DNA of 54,658 bases from Paracoccus benzoatiresistens (lineage in GTDB: Bacteria > Pseudomonadota > Alphaproteobacteria > Rhodobacterales > Rhodobacteraceae), in contig NZ_JAPTYD010000024.1 in NCBI RefSeq assembly GCF_026913015.1, positions 1-54,658 of the forward strand, in the 5' to 3' direction. Under the pieces are notes generated by a model. It saw nothing but the letters and a program-made list of their open reading frames with translations. It was not told where the DNA came from and did not search any database. The position numbers and the translations under genes were made by a program. Positions within the stretch are counted from its first letter, which is position 1, and every line of letters begins with the position of its first letter. Of the stretch, positions 33,401-42,125 are shown one piece after another.

Positions 33401-33900
33401 GCCTCCTCTAGGATCCGGCGGCGGCTTCGCGGCTTAGCGCTGATCAGCTCGCTGATCTGGCCCTGCCGGACCAAGGCAGGCGAATGCGCGCCGGTCGAGG
33501 CATCCGCGAACAGCATCTGCACGTCCCGCGCCCGCACGTCCTTGCCGCCGATCTTGTAGGCGGACCCCGCGTCGCGGGTGATCCGGCGCACGATGTCGAA
33601 CTGGTCGTCGCCGTTGAAGCCCGCAGGCGCCAGCCGGTCGCGATTGTCCACCGTCAGCACCACCTCGGCATGGGCGCGGGCGGACCGGCGCGCGGTGCCG
33701 GCGAAGATCACGTCCTCCATCCCTTCGCCGCGCATCGCGGTCGGGCGGTTCTCGCCCATGACCCAGCGGAGCGCCTCGAGCAGGTTCGACTTGCCGCAGC
33801 CGTTTGGGCCCACGACGCCGGTCAGCCCCTCGCGGATGACCAGGTCGGTCGGGTCCACGAAGCTTTTGAAGCCGTTCAGTCGCAGCCGGTCGAAGCGCAA
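30448..33900 (-). CDS. smc: Chromosome segregation protein SMC
   Basis: 1150 residues. Walker A GPNGCGKSN (31-39). Two long Ala/Glu/Arg-rich coiled coils (about 170-490 and 660-960) flank a hinge near 500-640. The C-terminal head has the signature LSGGEQ (1051-1056), Walker B ICVLDEVDA (1075-1083) and the H-loop in LIITHHAV. SMC homodimers with ScpAB act as the bacterial condensin. Coils are extremely alanine-rich, as expected at this GC content. A single gene, divergent from lrgA. Confidence 0.97.
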   Translation of the reverse strand: MRFDRLRLNGFKSFVDPTDLVIREGLTGVVGPNGCGKSNLLEALRWVMGENRPTAMRGEGMEDVIFAGTARRSARAHAEVVLTVDNRDRLAPAGFNGDDQFDIVRRITRDAGSAYKIGGKDVRARDVQMLFADASTGAHSPALVRQGQISELISAKPRSRRRILEEAAGISGLYQRRHEAELKLNAAESNLTRVEDTLDQLSTQVVSLTRQARTAARYREIGAALRLAEGALLYRRWSEAEAARLAAAEALTGAIRDAAAAEAASREASARREASEAALPDLREEEQVAAAILSRIVVEREALDEADIRAAQAIAGLQARISQLARDIEREESLNRDAGEVVERLAWEQAELEKAGQGHDARLDAAAHAADEAAEALREVEARLAELTDEAARLAARHQSAERLAADLRAMLDRSERAGTEAQAAVARAAEAGATAEDALAIAEQAQEAAAERAEAAEDALAAAEAARAEAEALEAGARIARAEAEGEASALAAEMAALRRLVERGQSGGKSILDQVTVAKGHEVAFGAAFGDDLRAGLAADGESGWHLLAPWDDPQPLPAGAASLAPHVDGPAALGRRLSQVGLVADAATAATMQPALRPGQRLVTPAGDLFRWDGMRVMAGEALSAAALHLQKVNQLAELSDQTAEAEARAAVAIERHEDARAALSDATATEKSARDARRDAERQLSDAARALTRAESDLSMARSRAESAGGELARHQADALDARGRLAQAEAALAELPDRADAATALEHARTGVEAARIATMTRRAALDELKREANARTKRLQEIAKEESGWKLRLQQAGTRASELTARRDAAAAELTDAEAQPAVLADRRASLRAREADADTRLTAARDTLAIAEDAARSAAHAEREAERAASEARETRATREARAEAARNAEAAARARILEETETTPQALLASLGDRPPDAPAAVLEDQIARLRTQRDGLGAVNLRADEDKREVEAERDRLAAEKSDLEEAIRKLRAGITSLNREGRERLLAAFDTVNANFGTLFTTLFGGGEARLVLVESDDPLDAGLEIMCQPPGKKLSTLSLLSGGEQTLTAMALIFAVFLANPAPICVLDEVDAPLDDANVSRFCDLLDEMTRRTDTRFLIITHHAVTMSRMDRLFGVTMVEQGVSQLVSVDLKRAEALVA

Positions 33901-34042
33901 GCGAGTCCCTTTCCAAATCCCGTGGGGATTGTCGCATCGCGCGGGGGCAAGTCAACCACCACCCGCTATATCTGGAGAGCGGCAAGACAGTTTCCACAAG
34001 ATCGGCATGGTGGATGGGCCGATTTCCGCTACCATCGGTGCC

Positions 34043-34423
34043 ATGATCACCGCGCTGTCCCTGATTCTGGCCTTCCAGCTTGTCGGAGAGATCCTGTCCC
34101 GCGCGCTGGACCTGCCCCTGCCCGGCCCGGTCGTGGGCCTGTGCCTGCTGGTCGCGGCCTGCATCCTGCGCCCGCCGTTGGCCGACCGGTTGCGTCCGGC
34201 GGCCCAGGGGCTGCTGGCGCATCTGTCGCTGTTCTTCGTCCCGGCAGGGGTGGGGGTCGTTGCCCATTGGCCGACCCTGCGCGACCAGGGCATCGGGCTG
34301 GCGGTGGCGATCATGGGCTCCACGCTGCTGGCCATCGCGGCGGGGGCGCTGGCCTTCCAGGCCGTGGCGCGCTGGACCGGGTCGGTCGATCCATCCGCGC
34401 TGAAGGAGGATGCCGATGGCTGA
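34043..34423 (+). CDS. lrgA: CidA/LrgA family membrane protein
   Basis: 126 residues with four predicted transmembrane helices. FQLVGEILSRALDLPLPGPVVGLCLL is the family signature (shown in part), followed by LLAHLSLFFVPAGVGVV. LrgA/CidA proteins are holin-like and modulate cell lysis or small-molecule (pyruvate, propionate) transport together with LrgB. The ATG at 34043 fits the start of the first helix. It overlaps lrgB by 8 bases. Confidence 0.9.
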   Translation: MITALSLILAFQLVGEILSRALDLPLPGPVVGLCLLVAACILRPPLADRLRPAAQGLLAHLSLFFVPAGVGVVAHWPTLRDQGIGLAVAIMGSTLLAIAAGALAFQAVARWTGSVDPSALKEDADG

Positions 34424-35132
34424 TCCCGCGCTGATCTGGTCCTATCTGGCGCAGGGCCCGCTGCTGTGGCTGACGGCGACGCTGGTGGCCTATGTCATCG
34501 GCGACGCGCTGTTTCGCGCAGCCGGGCGGCAAAGCTGGGCCAACCCGGTGCTGATCGCGGTGATCCTGCTGGCGGTCCTGCTGGCCGCCACGGGCACCGA
34601 CTACGCCACCTATTTCGAGGGCGCGCAGTTCGTCCACTTCATGCTCGGCCCCGCGACGGTCTGCCTGGCGCTGCCGCTTTACGACAACCTGCCGAGGGTC
34701 CGCCGCGCCGCCTGGCCGATGCTGGCGGGGCTTTGCGTGGGGTCGGGCGTGGCGATCGTCTCGGCCCTGCTGATCGCCCGCGCCTTCGGGATCGGCGGCC
34801 CCGTGCTGGCGTCCCTGGCGCCCAAGTCCACGACCGCCCCCGTCGCCATCGGCATCGCCGAGCGGATCGGCGGCCAGCCCACCCTCACCGCCGCCCTGGT
34901 GCTGCTGACGGGGATCTTCGGGGCCATCGTGGTGACGCCGCTGCTGAACGCGCTGCGCGTGCGGGACTGGCGGGCGCGAGGCTTCGCCGTGGGCGTTGCC
35001 GCGCATGGCATCGGCACCGCGCGGGCGTTCCAGGTGAACCAGACGGCGGGGGCATTTTCAGGGATCGGGATGGGGTTGAACGCGGTGCTGACCGCGGTGA
35101 TCGCGCCGATGGTAGTGGGGTGGATGGGGTGA
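34416..35132 (+). CDS. lrgB: LrgB family membrane protein
   Basis: 238 residues, about seven transmembrane helices. FMLGPATVCLALPLY and LAPKSTTAPVAIGIAE are the conserved LrgB segments, with AHGIGTARAF near the end. It partners LrgA in the membrane. AAGGAGG stands 6 bases before the ATG at 34416, which decides this start over the ATG at 34410. Convergent with mogA. Confidence 0.92.
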   Translation: MADPALIWSYLAQGPLLWLTATLVAYVIGDALFRAAGRQSWANPVLIAVILLAVLLAATGTDYATYFEGAQFVHFMLGPATVCLALPLYDNLPRVRRAAWPMLAGLCVGSGVAIVSALLIARAFGIGGPVLASLAPKSTTAPVAIGIAERIGGQPTLTAALVLLTGIFGAIVVTPLLNALRVRDWRARGFAVGVAAHGIGTARAFQVNQTAGAFSGIGMGLNAVLTAVIAPMVVGWMG

Positions 35133-35141
35133 AAGGGTCCC

Positions 35142-35675
35142 TCAGGATCCGGGCCGAAACGCCTTCACCTTCCCTGCATCCGTCTCGATCCGCGCGGCAC
35201 CGATCAAGTCCAGGCAATAGGGCACCGCGGCAAACACCGCGTTCAGGCAGGTCGCAATCGCCGCGGGCTTGCCCGGCAGGGTGATGATCAGCGTCGCATC
35301 CCGGACCACCGCCGTCTGTCGCGACAGGATGGCGGTCGGGACCTCGGCCAGAGATGCGCGGCGCATTTCCTCTCCGAAGCCCTCCAGTTCCTTTTCGGCC
35401 ACGTCCATCACCGCCTCGGGGGTCTGGTCACGGGGGGCGGGTCCGGTGCCGCCGGTCACCAGGATCAGGTCGGCGCCGCCCTCCACCAGTTCGCGCAGCG
35501 TCGCAGCCACGCCCTCGCGCCCGTCCGGGATGATGGTGCGGGTGATTTCCATGGGGGAAACCACCACGTCGCGCAGCCAGGCCTCGGCGCCGGGGCCGCC
35601 CTTGTCCTCGTATTCGCCGCGGGCGGCGCGGTCGCTGACGGTGACGATGCTGATACGGGCGGGACGGTCGGTCAT
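35142..35675 (-). CDS. mogA: Molybdopterin adenylyltransferase
   Basis: 177 residues, MogA/MoaB fold. TVSDRAARGEYEDKGGP near the start, VTGGTGPAPRDQTPEAV (73-89) with the nucleotide-binding GGTG loop and Asp83, and LPGKPAA towards the end mark the MogA rather than the MoaB branch. It activates molybdopterin with ATP before Mo insertion. The downstream MOSC-like protein at 21033 may use the same cofactor. A short gap separates it from the argG terminator. Confidence 0.88.
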   Translation of the reverse strand: MTDRPARISIVTVSDRAARGEYEDKGGPGAEAWLRDVVVSPMEITRTIIPDGREGVAATLRELVEGGADLILVTGGTGPAPRDQTPEAVMDVAEKELEGFGEEMRRASLAEVPTAILSRQTAVVRDATLIITLPGKPAAIATCLNAVFAAVPYCLDLIGAARIETDAGKVKAFRPGS

Positions 35676-35722
35676 GGGACGGGCCTTCTGCTGGACCGGG
35701 CCACTGTGGGACAGGCCCGGGC

Positions 35723-35752
35723 AAAAGAAAAGGCCGCGGGGATGCCGCGGCC
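35723..35752 (-). terminator. Rho-independent terminator of argG
   Basis: Minus strand: stem GGCCGCGG/CCGCGGCC with a 5-nt loop followed by a TTTTCTTTT tract. It lies 22 bases after the argG stop. Confidence 0.85.
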
Positions 35753-35774
35753 CATGGGTCGTGATGCGGGCGGC

Positions 35775-37001
35775 TTACTTGTTCCGCGCGTTCCGGTTCG
35801 CGACCAGCTTCAGGCGCAGGGCGTTCAGGCGGATGAAGCCCGCGGCGTCCTTCTGGTCATAGGCGCCGGCATCGTCCTCGAAGGTGACATGCGCCTCGGA
35901 GTAGAGCGACTGGTCAGACCAGCGGCCGACGCAGGTCGCCAGACCCTTGTAGAGCTTCAGCCGCACCGTGCCCGAGACATGCTCCTGCGACTTGTCGATC
36001 AGGGCCTGCAGCATCTCGCGCTCGGGGCTGAACCAGAAGCCGTTGTAGATCAGTTCCGCATAGCGCGGCATCAGGCTGTCCTTGAGGTGGCCCGAACCGC
36101 TGTCCAGCGTGATCTGCTCGATCCCGCGATGGGCTTCCAGCAGGATCGTGCCGCCCGGCGTTTCATAGATGCCGCGCGACTTCATGCCGACGAAGCGGTT
36201 TTCCACGAAGTCCAGGCGACCGATGCCGTGCTTGCCGCCCAGTTCGTTCAGGCGGGTCAGGATCGTGGCGGGCGACAGCGCCTCGCCGTTGATCGCCACC
36301 GCATCGCCGCGTTCGAAGGTGATCTCGATGAATTCGGGCTGATCGGGCGCGTCCTCGGGGTTCACGGTGCGCTGATAGACATAGTCGGGCGCGGCCTCGG
36401 CCGGGTTCTCCAGCGCCTTGCCCTCGCTGGAGGTGTGCAGCAGGTTCGCGTCCACGCTGAAGGGCGCCTCGCCGCGCTTGTCCTTGGCGATGGGGATCTG
36501 GTTCTGCTCGGCAAACTCGATCAGCTTGGTGCGCGAGGTCAGGTCCCACAGCCGCCAGGGCGCGATCACCTTGATCGACGGGTCCAGCGCGTATGCCGAC
36601 AGCTCGAACCGCACCTGGTCGTTGCCCTTGCCGGTCGCGCCATGCGCCACCGCATCCGCGCCATGCTGGTGCGCCAGTTCGACCAGGCGCTTGGAGATCA
36701 GCGGGCGGGCGATCGAGGTGCCCAGCAGGTACAGCCCTTCGTAAAGCGCGTTGGCGCGGAACATCGGGAAGACGAAGTCGCGCACGAATTCCTCGCGCAG
36801 ATCCTCGATGTGGATGTTTTCGGGCGCTATGCCCAGCAACTCGGCCTTCTGACGCGCCGGCTCCAGTTCCTCGCCCTGGCCCAGGTCGGCGGTGAAGGTG
36901 ATGACCTCGCAGCCGTATTCGGTCTGCAGCCATTTCAGGATGATCGAGGTGTCGAGCCCGCCCGAATAGGCAAGGACGACTTTTTTCGGCGCGTCGGTCA
37001 T
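35775..37001 (-). CDS. argG: Argininosuccinate synthase
   Basis: 408 residues, full length. AYSGGLDTS (11-19) is the N-type ATP pyrophosphatase loop. [21 protein letters not shown] and [21 protein letters not shown] bind ATP, citrulline and aspartate. It makes argininosuccinate from citrulline and aspartate in arginine biosynthesis. The ATG at 37001 is chosen because the extra 11 upstream residues are not part of the family. Confidence 0.97.
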   Translation of the reverse strand: MTDAPKKVVLAYSGGLDTSIILKWLQTEYGCEVITFTADLGQGEELEPARQKAELLGIAPENIHIEDLREEFVRDFVFPMFRANALYEGLYLLGTSIARPLISKRLVELAHQHGADAVAHGATGKGNDQVRFELSAYALDPSIKVIAPWRLWDLTSRTKLIEFAEQNQIPIAKDKRGEAPFSVDANLLHTSSEGKALENPAEAAPDYVYQRTVNPEDAPDQPEFIEITFERGDAVAINGEALSPATILTRLNELGGKHGIGRLDFVENRFVGMKSRGIYETPGGTILLEAHRGIEQITLDSGSGHLKDSLMPRYAELIYNGFWFSPEREMLQALIDKSQEHVSGTVRLKLYKGLATCVGRWSDQSLYSEAHVTFEDDAGAYDQKDAAGFIRLNALRLKLVANRNARNK

Positions 37002-37104
37002 GCGGTTAACCCTTCGGCAAAGTTTCCGGCGCAATAAGGCAGAAGCCGCGTTGTCACAAGGGTGTGGGGGCGGATAAGAGGATGGGGTTGCTCAGGGGTC
37101 TTTG

Positions 37105-37840
37105 ATGCAGGCATTTCGCATCCTGCTGCACGCGCTGCGGCAGGTTCTTGGAAATCTTCGGCAGGCGTTGCTGTTGTCGGTGCTGCCGTTGCTGATTGCC
37201 TTCGGCGTCGTGGCCGTCGTGATCATGACGGGGCAGTACTGGGCAAGACCGTCCAGCTTCGGCTTCCGGCTCGTTTTCGCCGCCCTGGCGCTGACATATG
37301 CTTTCACCTTCGCCTGGCTCGCGGTGCGGTGGCACCGCTTCGTGCTTCTGGACGATCGCGGGAATCTCATTGCCCCGCCGCCGGGCCCGGCAGTGGGGCG
37401 CTATGTTTGTGTTCCTGCCTGTTGTCCTCATCCTGGCGTCCGCCGTGCTTGCGTTGATGGCAATCGTGTATGCGGTGTTTCAGGGCGGCGGCAATACATT
37501 GACGGTGCTTGTCGGACTTGTGCTCAGCTATCTTTTCTATGCCTTGGCGCTGATCCTGGGGACCGCTTTGCCGGGGGCGGCCATTGGCGCGGCCCGCCCC
37601 ATCCAGAGCGCCTTGCATAGCCTCAAGCCTGCGGCGGGGTCTATCCTGCTTCTGACCCTGATCGCGCTTGTCAGCTACGAAATCGTCGAAATAGCGACAG
37701 CAGCGCTGCTTGCCGCCGAGTCGCTGAAGATCGTTGCGCTGATCGTGTCGGGCGTCCTCCACTGGCTGACCACCCTTGTCGGCTTGTCCGTCCTGACGAC
37801 CCTCTGGGGCCACTATGTCGAAGGGCGCCCGCTGCGCTGA
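37105..37840 (+). pseudogene. Frameshifted integral membrane protein gene
   Basis: The first part (37105 to about 37395) encodes LLLSVLPLLIAFGVVAVVIM and FAALALTYAFTFAWLAVRWHRF, two hydrophobic helices. After GPAVGRY the frame loses hydrophobicity, while the next frame continues with FLPVVLILASAVLALMAIVY, VGLVLSYLFYALALILGT and further helices to a TGA at 37838-37840. The 736-base span is one base over a multiple of three, so a single-base insertion near 37405 explains it. Restored, it would be about 245 residues with six helices of no known function. Located between argG (divergent) and ilvA. Confidence 0.65.
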
Positions 37841-37867
37841 CCCTTGCCAAACGCCCGCTTTCGCGTC

Positions 37868-39154
37868 ATGCGCTGGCGCATGGAAAACTCCGCTCCCACC
37901 TTCGCCGCCCCCTCCTTCGCCGCCCTGGTCCGCAACGCCGAAATCGCGATCCGCGACCTGTTCGAGCCGACGCCGCTCCAGCGCAACGACCACCTGTCGG
38001 CCAGGTTCGGGGCCGAGATCTGGCTCAAGCGAGAGGATCTGACCCCCGTGCGCAGCTACAAGCTGCGGGGCGCGTTCAATGCCATGCGCAAGCGGGTGAC
38101 GCCCGGGCAGGCGACGAACGCGCATTTCGTCTGCGCCAGCGCGGGCAACCACGCGCAGGGCGTGGCCTATGCCTGCCGCCATTTCGGCGCGCGCGGCACG
38201 ATCTTCATGCCGGTGACGACGCCCAAGCAGAAGATCGACAAGACCAAGGTCTTTGGCGGCGACGCGATCGAGATCGTTCTGACGGGCGACTATTTCGACC
38301 AGACGCTGGCCGCCTCGCAGGCCTTTGCGGCCGAACACGGCGCGCAGTTCCTGGCGCCCTTCGATTCGGCCGACGTGATCGAGGGTCAGGCCACCGTGGG
38401 GCTGGAGATGCTGGAACAGCTTGGCGGCGCACCCGATCTGGTGGTGCTGCCGGTGGGCGGCGGGGGGCTCGCGGCCGGGGTGACGCGGTATTTCGCGGAG
38501 ATGGCGCCCGATGCGCAGTTTGCCTTTGCCGAACCGCTTGGCGGCGCCAGCCTCCAGGCCGCGCTTCAGCAGGGCGCGCCGGTCGCGCTGCCCGCCGTGG
38601 ACAATTTCGTGGATGGCGCCGCCGTTGCGCGCATCGGCGCCCTGCCCTTCGAGGCCTTGCGCCGCTTCTCGCCCCAGGACGTGCATTTGGCGCCCGAGGA
38701 TCGCATTTGCGGCACCATGCTGGAGATGCTGAACCACGAGGGGGTGGTGCTGGAGCCCGCCGGCGCGCTGGCCATCGACGTTCTGGAAGACCTGGGCGAT
38801 CTGACTGGCAAGCGGGTGGTCTGCGTCTGCTCGGGCGGGAACTTCGATTTCGAGCGTCTGCCCGAAGTCAAGGAGCGCGCGCAACGCTTTGCGGGCGTCA
38901 AGAAATACTTCGTCCTGCGTCTGCCGCAGCGTCCCGGCGCGCTGCGCGATTTCCTGGAGCTTCTGGGCCCCGACGACGACGTGGCGCGGTTCGAATACCT
39001 CAAGAAATCGGCGCGCAACTTCGGCTCGATCCTGATCGGCATCGAAACCTCGGCGCCGCAGAACCTGATCGCGCTCAAGGCGCGGCTGGACCGCGCGGGC
39101 TTCGTTTATCGCGACATCACCAACGACGAGATCCTGTCCGAGCTGCTGGTCTGA
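37868..39154 (+). CDS. ilvA: Threonine ammonia-lyase (threonine dehydratase)
   Basis: 428 residues, PLP fold type II. SYKLRGAF (63-70) holds the Schiff-base Lys65, SAGNHAQGVA (91-100) the substrate loop, and VGGGGLAAG the phosphate-binding loop. The C-terminal 80 residues (VKKYFVLRLPQRPGALRDFLE onward, in part) form one ACT-like regulatory domain, the short type rather than the double domain of E. coli IlvA. It makes 2-oxobutanoate from threonine for isoleucine synthesis. Start uncertain among TTG 37844, ATG 37868 and ATG 37880. Confidence 0.9.
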   Translation: MRWRMENSAPTFAAPSFAALVRNAEIAIRDLFEPTPLQRNDHLSARFGAEIWLKREDLTPVRSYKLRGAFNAMRKRVTPGQATNAHFVCASAGNHAQGVAYACRHFGARGTIFMPVTTPKQKIDKTKVFGGDAIEIVLTGDYFDQTLAASQAFAAEHGAQFLAPFDSADVIEGQATVGLEMLEQLGGAPDLVVLPVGGGGLAAGVTRYFAEMAPDAQFAFAEPLGGASLQAALQQGAPVALPAVDNFVDGAAVARIGALPFEALRRFSPQDVHLAPEDRICGTMLEMLNHEGVVLEPAGALAIDVLEDLGDLTGKRVVCVCSGGNFDFERLPEVKERAQRFAGVKKYFVLRLPQRPGALRDFLELLGPDDDVARFEYLKKSARNFGSILIGIETSAPQNLIALKARLDRAGFVYRDITNDEILSELLV

Positions 39155-39203
39155 TCCGTCGCGCTTAACCGCGCCTTTACCGCCAGCGGGTTATCACCGT
39201 GGC

Positions 39204-40493
39204 ATGAAAAGCGCGAATCGTTCGACCTCTCCCCCGCCCAAGAAGCCCGCGACGCGGCTCGTGCGCCGCGTCCTGGTCGTCAGCCACAATGCCGCGCAAC
39301 GCCGCATCTTCGCCATCCAGCTGAAGCGCGCCCATTACGAGGTGCTGGAGGCCGCGTCGGTCGAGGACGCGCTGGCCCTGTGCCAACGCGTCGATCCCGA
39401 CATCGTGCTGTCGGACTGGGTCATGCCGGGTCAAAGCGGGCTGGATCTGTGCCGCGCCTTCCGGGCCAACGAACGCAGCAACTACGGTTACTTCGTGCTG
39501 CTGACCTCGGCCCGCGACACCGAGGACATTTCCCGCGGGCTGGAGGCGGGGGCCGACGACTTCCTCCCCAAGCCCGTGACGCAGCAGGAACTGCTGGCGC
39601 GGCTGGCCGCAGGCGAGCGCATCCTGCGGGTCGAGGAGGACTTGCGCGCCAGCAACGCCCAGCTGCGCGCGGCCCTTGACCGGCTGCGGGAAACCCAGGC
39701 CGCCATCGACCGCGACCTGCGCGAGGCGCGGAAGCTGCAGCAGGGGCTGGTCAAGGAACGCTCGGGCCGGTTCGGCTCGATCCAGCTGTCGCTGCTGTTG
39801 CGCCCGGCGGGCCATATCGGCGGCGATCTGGTAGGATTTTTCCCGATCGGCGATGACCGGGTCGGCATCTATGCGCTGGACGTGTCGGGCCACGGTGTCA
39901 CCGCCGCCCTGCTGACGGCGCAGTTGTCGGTGCATCTGTCGGGGTCGGCCGACCAGAACGTGGCCCTGCGCGCGGCCCAGACCGGCACCGACGCGGTCAG
40001 CCCCGCGGCGCTGGCCCATTTCTTCAACAACATGATGCTGGAGGAGATGGCGACCGACACCTATTACACGATGATCTATGCCGAACTGAACCATGTCACG
40101 GGCCGGCTGCGGATGGTGCAGGCGGGCCATCCCCATCCGGTCCTGCAGCGCGCCGATGGCTCGGTCCGGCCGCTGGGCAATGGGGGCATGCCCATCGGCG
40201 TCTTCGAAAGGCCGGTCTTCGACGAGATCGATCTGGTGATGGAGCCCGGCGACCGGCTGCTGATCTGCTCGGATGGCATCACGGAAGCCACGAACCCCGC
40301 GGGCCGCCTTCTGGGCGATGACGGGGTCGAGGCGATCCTGCGCACCAATGCCTTCCTGGGCGGGCACGTGTTCCTGGAATCCATGGCCTGGTCGGTGTCG
40401 GAATATTGCCGCGGCGAACGCCAGGACGACATGTCGGCCGTGCTGATCGAATACCTGGCCCCGGCCGAGATGGTGGCCCTGTCCGGCCGCTAG
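39204..40493 (+). CDS. Response regulator with PP2C/SpoIIE phosphatase output
   Basis: 429 residues. Receiver domain (22-135): phosphoacceptor Asp71 in VLSDWVMPG, Thr101 and Lys123 in FLPKPVT. The usual acidic pair after the first strand is replaced by Ser27-His28 (VLVVSHNAAQRR). A coiled coil (about 140-180) leads to a SpoIIE-type phosphatase domain with GGDLVGFF, LDVSGHG, ICSDGITEA and RQDDMSA holding the metal-binding Asp residues. It resembles RsbU/HsbR-type partner-switching phosphatases that act on an anti-sigma antagonist, but no anti-sigma gene is adjacent. Confidence 0.9.
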   Translation: MKSANRSTSPPPKKPATRLVRRVLVVSHNAAQRRIFAIQLKRAHYEVLEAASVEDALALCQRVDPDIVLSDWVMPGQSGLDLCRAFRANERSNYGYFVLLTSARDTEDISRGLEAGADDFLPKPVTQQELLARLAAGERILRVEEDLRASNAQLRAALDRLRETQAAIDRDLREARKLQQGLVKERSGRFGSIQLSLLLRPAGHIGGDLVGFFPIGDDRVGIYALDVSGHGVTAALLTAQLSVHLSGSADQNVALRAAQTGTDAVSPAALAHFFNNMMLEEMATDTYYTMIYAELNHVTGRLRMVQAGHPHPVLQRADGSVRPLGNGGMPIGVFERPVFDEIDLVMEPGDRLLICSDGITEATNPAGRLLGDDGVEAILRTNAFLGGHVFLESMAWSVSEYCRGERQDDMSAVLIEYLAPAEMVALSGR

Positions 40494-40518
40494 GGCGAAG
40501 CGCTTTCCCGCGGCCCCG

Positions 40519-40962
40519 CTAGATCAGTGCCCGGAACCGCGCCAGGAAGGCCCGCGCACCGGGATCGGCCAGCAGTTCCATTGCGTCCGGCGGGCTTGCC
40601 CAATGCGCGCTGTGATGCGCCTCGGTCGGAGGGGACAGGCGTCGGATCGGGCGGGCCAGCCAGACATGACACAGCTTTTCGGCCCACCGGCCGTATTCCG
40701 GCATGAAGGCAAAGCGGCGATAGGCGCCAAGCCAGCGGGCATTGCCGATGGTCCAGCCGGTTTCCTCGAAGACCTCGCGGTGCAGGGCGCGAAGGCCGTT
40801 CTCTCCGGCGTCGATGCCGCCGCCGGGCAGCTGGAATTCAGGCTCAGGGCGGGACTGGTGGGTCAGCAGCAGTCGTCCGTCGCGGACCAGCAGGGCATAG
40901 GCGCCCGGGCGCAACCTGTGACGCTGTCCGCGCCGGGGGGAGTTGCCGTATCGGCGGATCAT
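40519..40962 (-). CDS. Nudix hydrolase
   Basis: 147 residues. The Nudix box is intact: GGGIDAGENGLRALHREVFEETGW (given in part as GGGIDAG and REVFEETG), with the RExxEE metal site. The N-terminus is Arg-rich. Related proteins hydrolyse nucleoside diphosphates linked to other groups; the substrate cannot be read here. Divergent from hslO, convergent with the receiver-phosphatase gene. Confidence 0.85.
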   Translation of the reverse strand: MIRRYGNSPRRGQRHRLRPGAYALLVRDGRLLLTHQSRPEPEFQLPGGGIDAGENGLRALHREVFEETGWTIGNARWLGAYRRFAFMPEYGRWAEKLCHVWLARPIRRLSPPTEAHHSAHWASPPDAMELLADPGARAFLARFRALI

Positions 40963-41108
40963 GGGGCCTCCGGGTCTTCGGATGCCATCCTTAGCGCGGC
41001 CGGGGACGCCGGGGAAGCCGCCCCTTGGGATCGGCGCGGAAGTCCCTATATTGTGCGCGACCTGGCCTGCCGCGCGTGGGCCTGCCCAAGGAATCTCAGG
41101 AATATCGC

Positions 41109-42125
41109 ATGAGCAAGATCAACCAGATCGCGTGGGACGACACGGTGTTGCCGTTCCAGCTTGACCGTTCCGACATTCGCGGACGCGTCGTCCGCCTGGA
41201 CGGGGTGCTGGACCACATCCTGTCGCGTCACGACTATCCGGCGCCGGTCAGCGCCATGGTGGCAGAGCTGGCGCTGCTGGTTGCGCTGATCGGCCCCACG
41301 GTCAAGCTGCGCTGGAAGCTGAGTCTGCAGGTCCGCGGCAACGGCGCGATCCGCACGCTGGCCGCCGATTACTATGCGCCGGAAAGCGATGGCGCGCCTG
41401 CCCGGATCCGGGCCTGGGCCAGCTTCGATGCCGAACGGCTGGACGGCCGCCCGCCCTTCCAGCAGATCGGCGAAGGGTATTTCGCCCTGCTGATCGACCA
41501 GGGCGAGGGCACCCTGCCCTATCAGGGGATCACCCCCCTGGCGGGCGGGTCGCTGTCGGCCTGCGCGCAAACCTATTTCGCGCAATCCGAACAGTTGCCG
41601 ACGCGATTCCAGCTGGCCAGCGGCTATTCCCGCGTGATGGGCGAGGACGGCCATTGGCGCGCCGGCGGCATGATGCTGCAGACCCTGCCCGCGCAGCCGA
41701 TGCACTCGGGCGAGGGCGGCAGCGGCGACGGCGGGCTGATCGAGGCCGCCGACATCCTGCAGGGCGCCGAATCCGAGGACTGGAACCGCGCCAACCTGCT
41801 TCTGGACACGGTCGAGACGCTGGAACTGATCGGCCCCTCGGTCGGGCCGACCGACCTGCTCTTGCGCCTGTTCCACGAGGAAACGCCGCGCGTCTTCGAT
41901 ACGCAGCGGGTGGAATTCGGCTGCTCGTGCACCTCGGACCGGGTGCGCGACACCTTGTCGATCTATTCGGCCAAGGACATCGCGCACATGACCACGGATG
42001 CGGGCATCGTCACCGCCGATTGCCAGTTCTGCGGCGCGCATTACGAATTCGACCCGCAAAGCCTTGGCTTCGAGGCGACGGTGGATGCCGACGGCCAGCC
42101 GCTGGCCGGCAGGGCGGCCGAGTGA
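41109..42125 (+). CDS. hslO: Hsp33 redox-regulated chaperone
   Basis: 338 residues. The C-terminal zinc site has CSCTS (CxC) and CQFC (CxxC), the four cysteines that release zinc and form disulfides on oxidation to activate the holdase. The N-terminal substrate domain reads QLDRSDIRGRVVRLDGVLD. The protein is longer than E. coli Hsp33 (292) through insertions typical of alphaproteobacteria (MHSGEGGSGDGG). First gene of a five-gene overlapping operon. Confidence 0.95.
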   Translation: MSKINQIAWDDTVLPFQLDRSDIRGRVVRLDGVLDHILSRHDYPAPVSAMVAELALLVALIGPTVKLRWKLSLQVRGNGAIRTLAADYYAPESDGAPARIRAWASFDAERLDGRPPFQQIGEGYFALLIDQGEGTLPYQGITPLAGGSLSACAQTYFAQSEQLPTRFQLASGYSRVMGEDGHWRAGGMMLQTLPAQPMHSGEGGSGDGGLIEAADILQGAESEDWNRANLLLDTVETLELIGPSVGPTDLLLRLFHEETPRVFDTQRVEFGCSCTSDRVRDTLSIYSAKDIAHMTTDAGIVTADCQFCGAHYEFDPQSLGFEATVDADGQPLAGRAAE

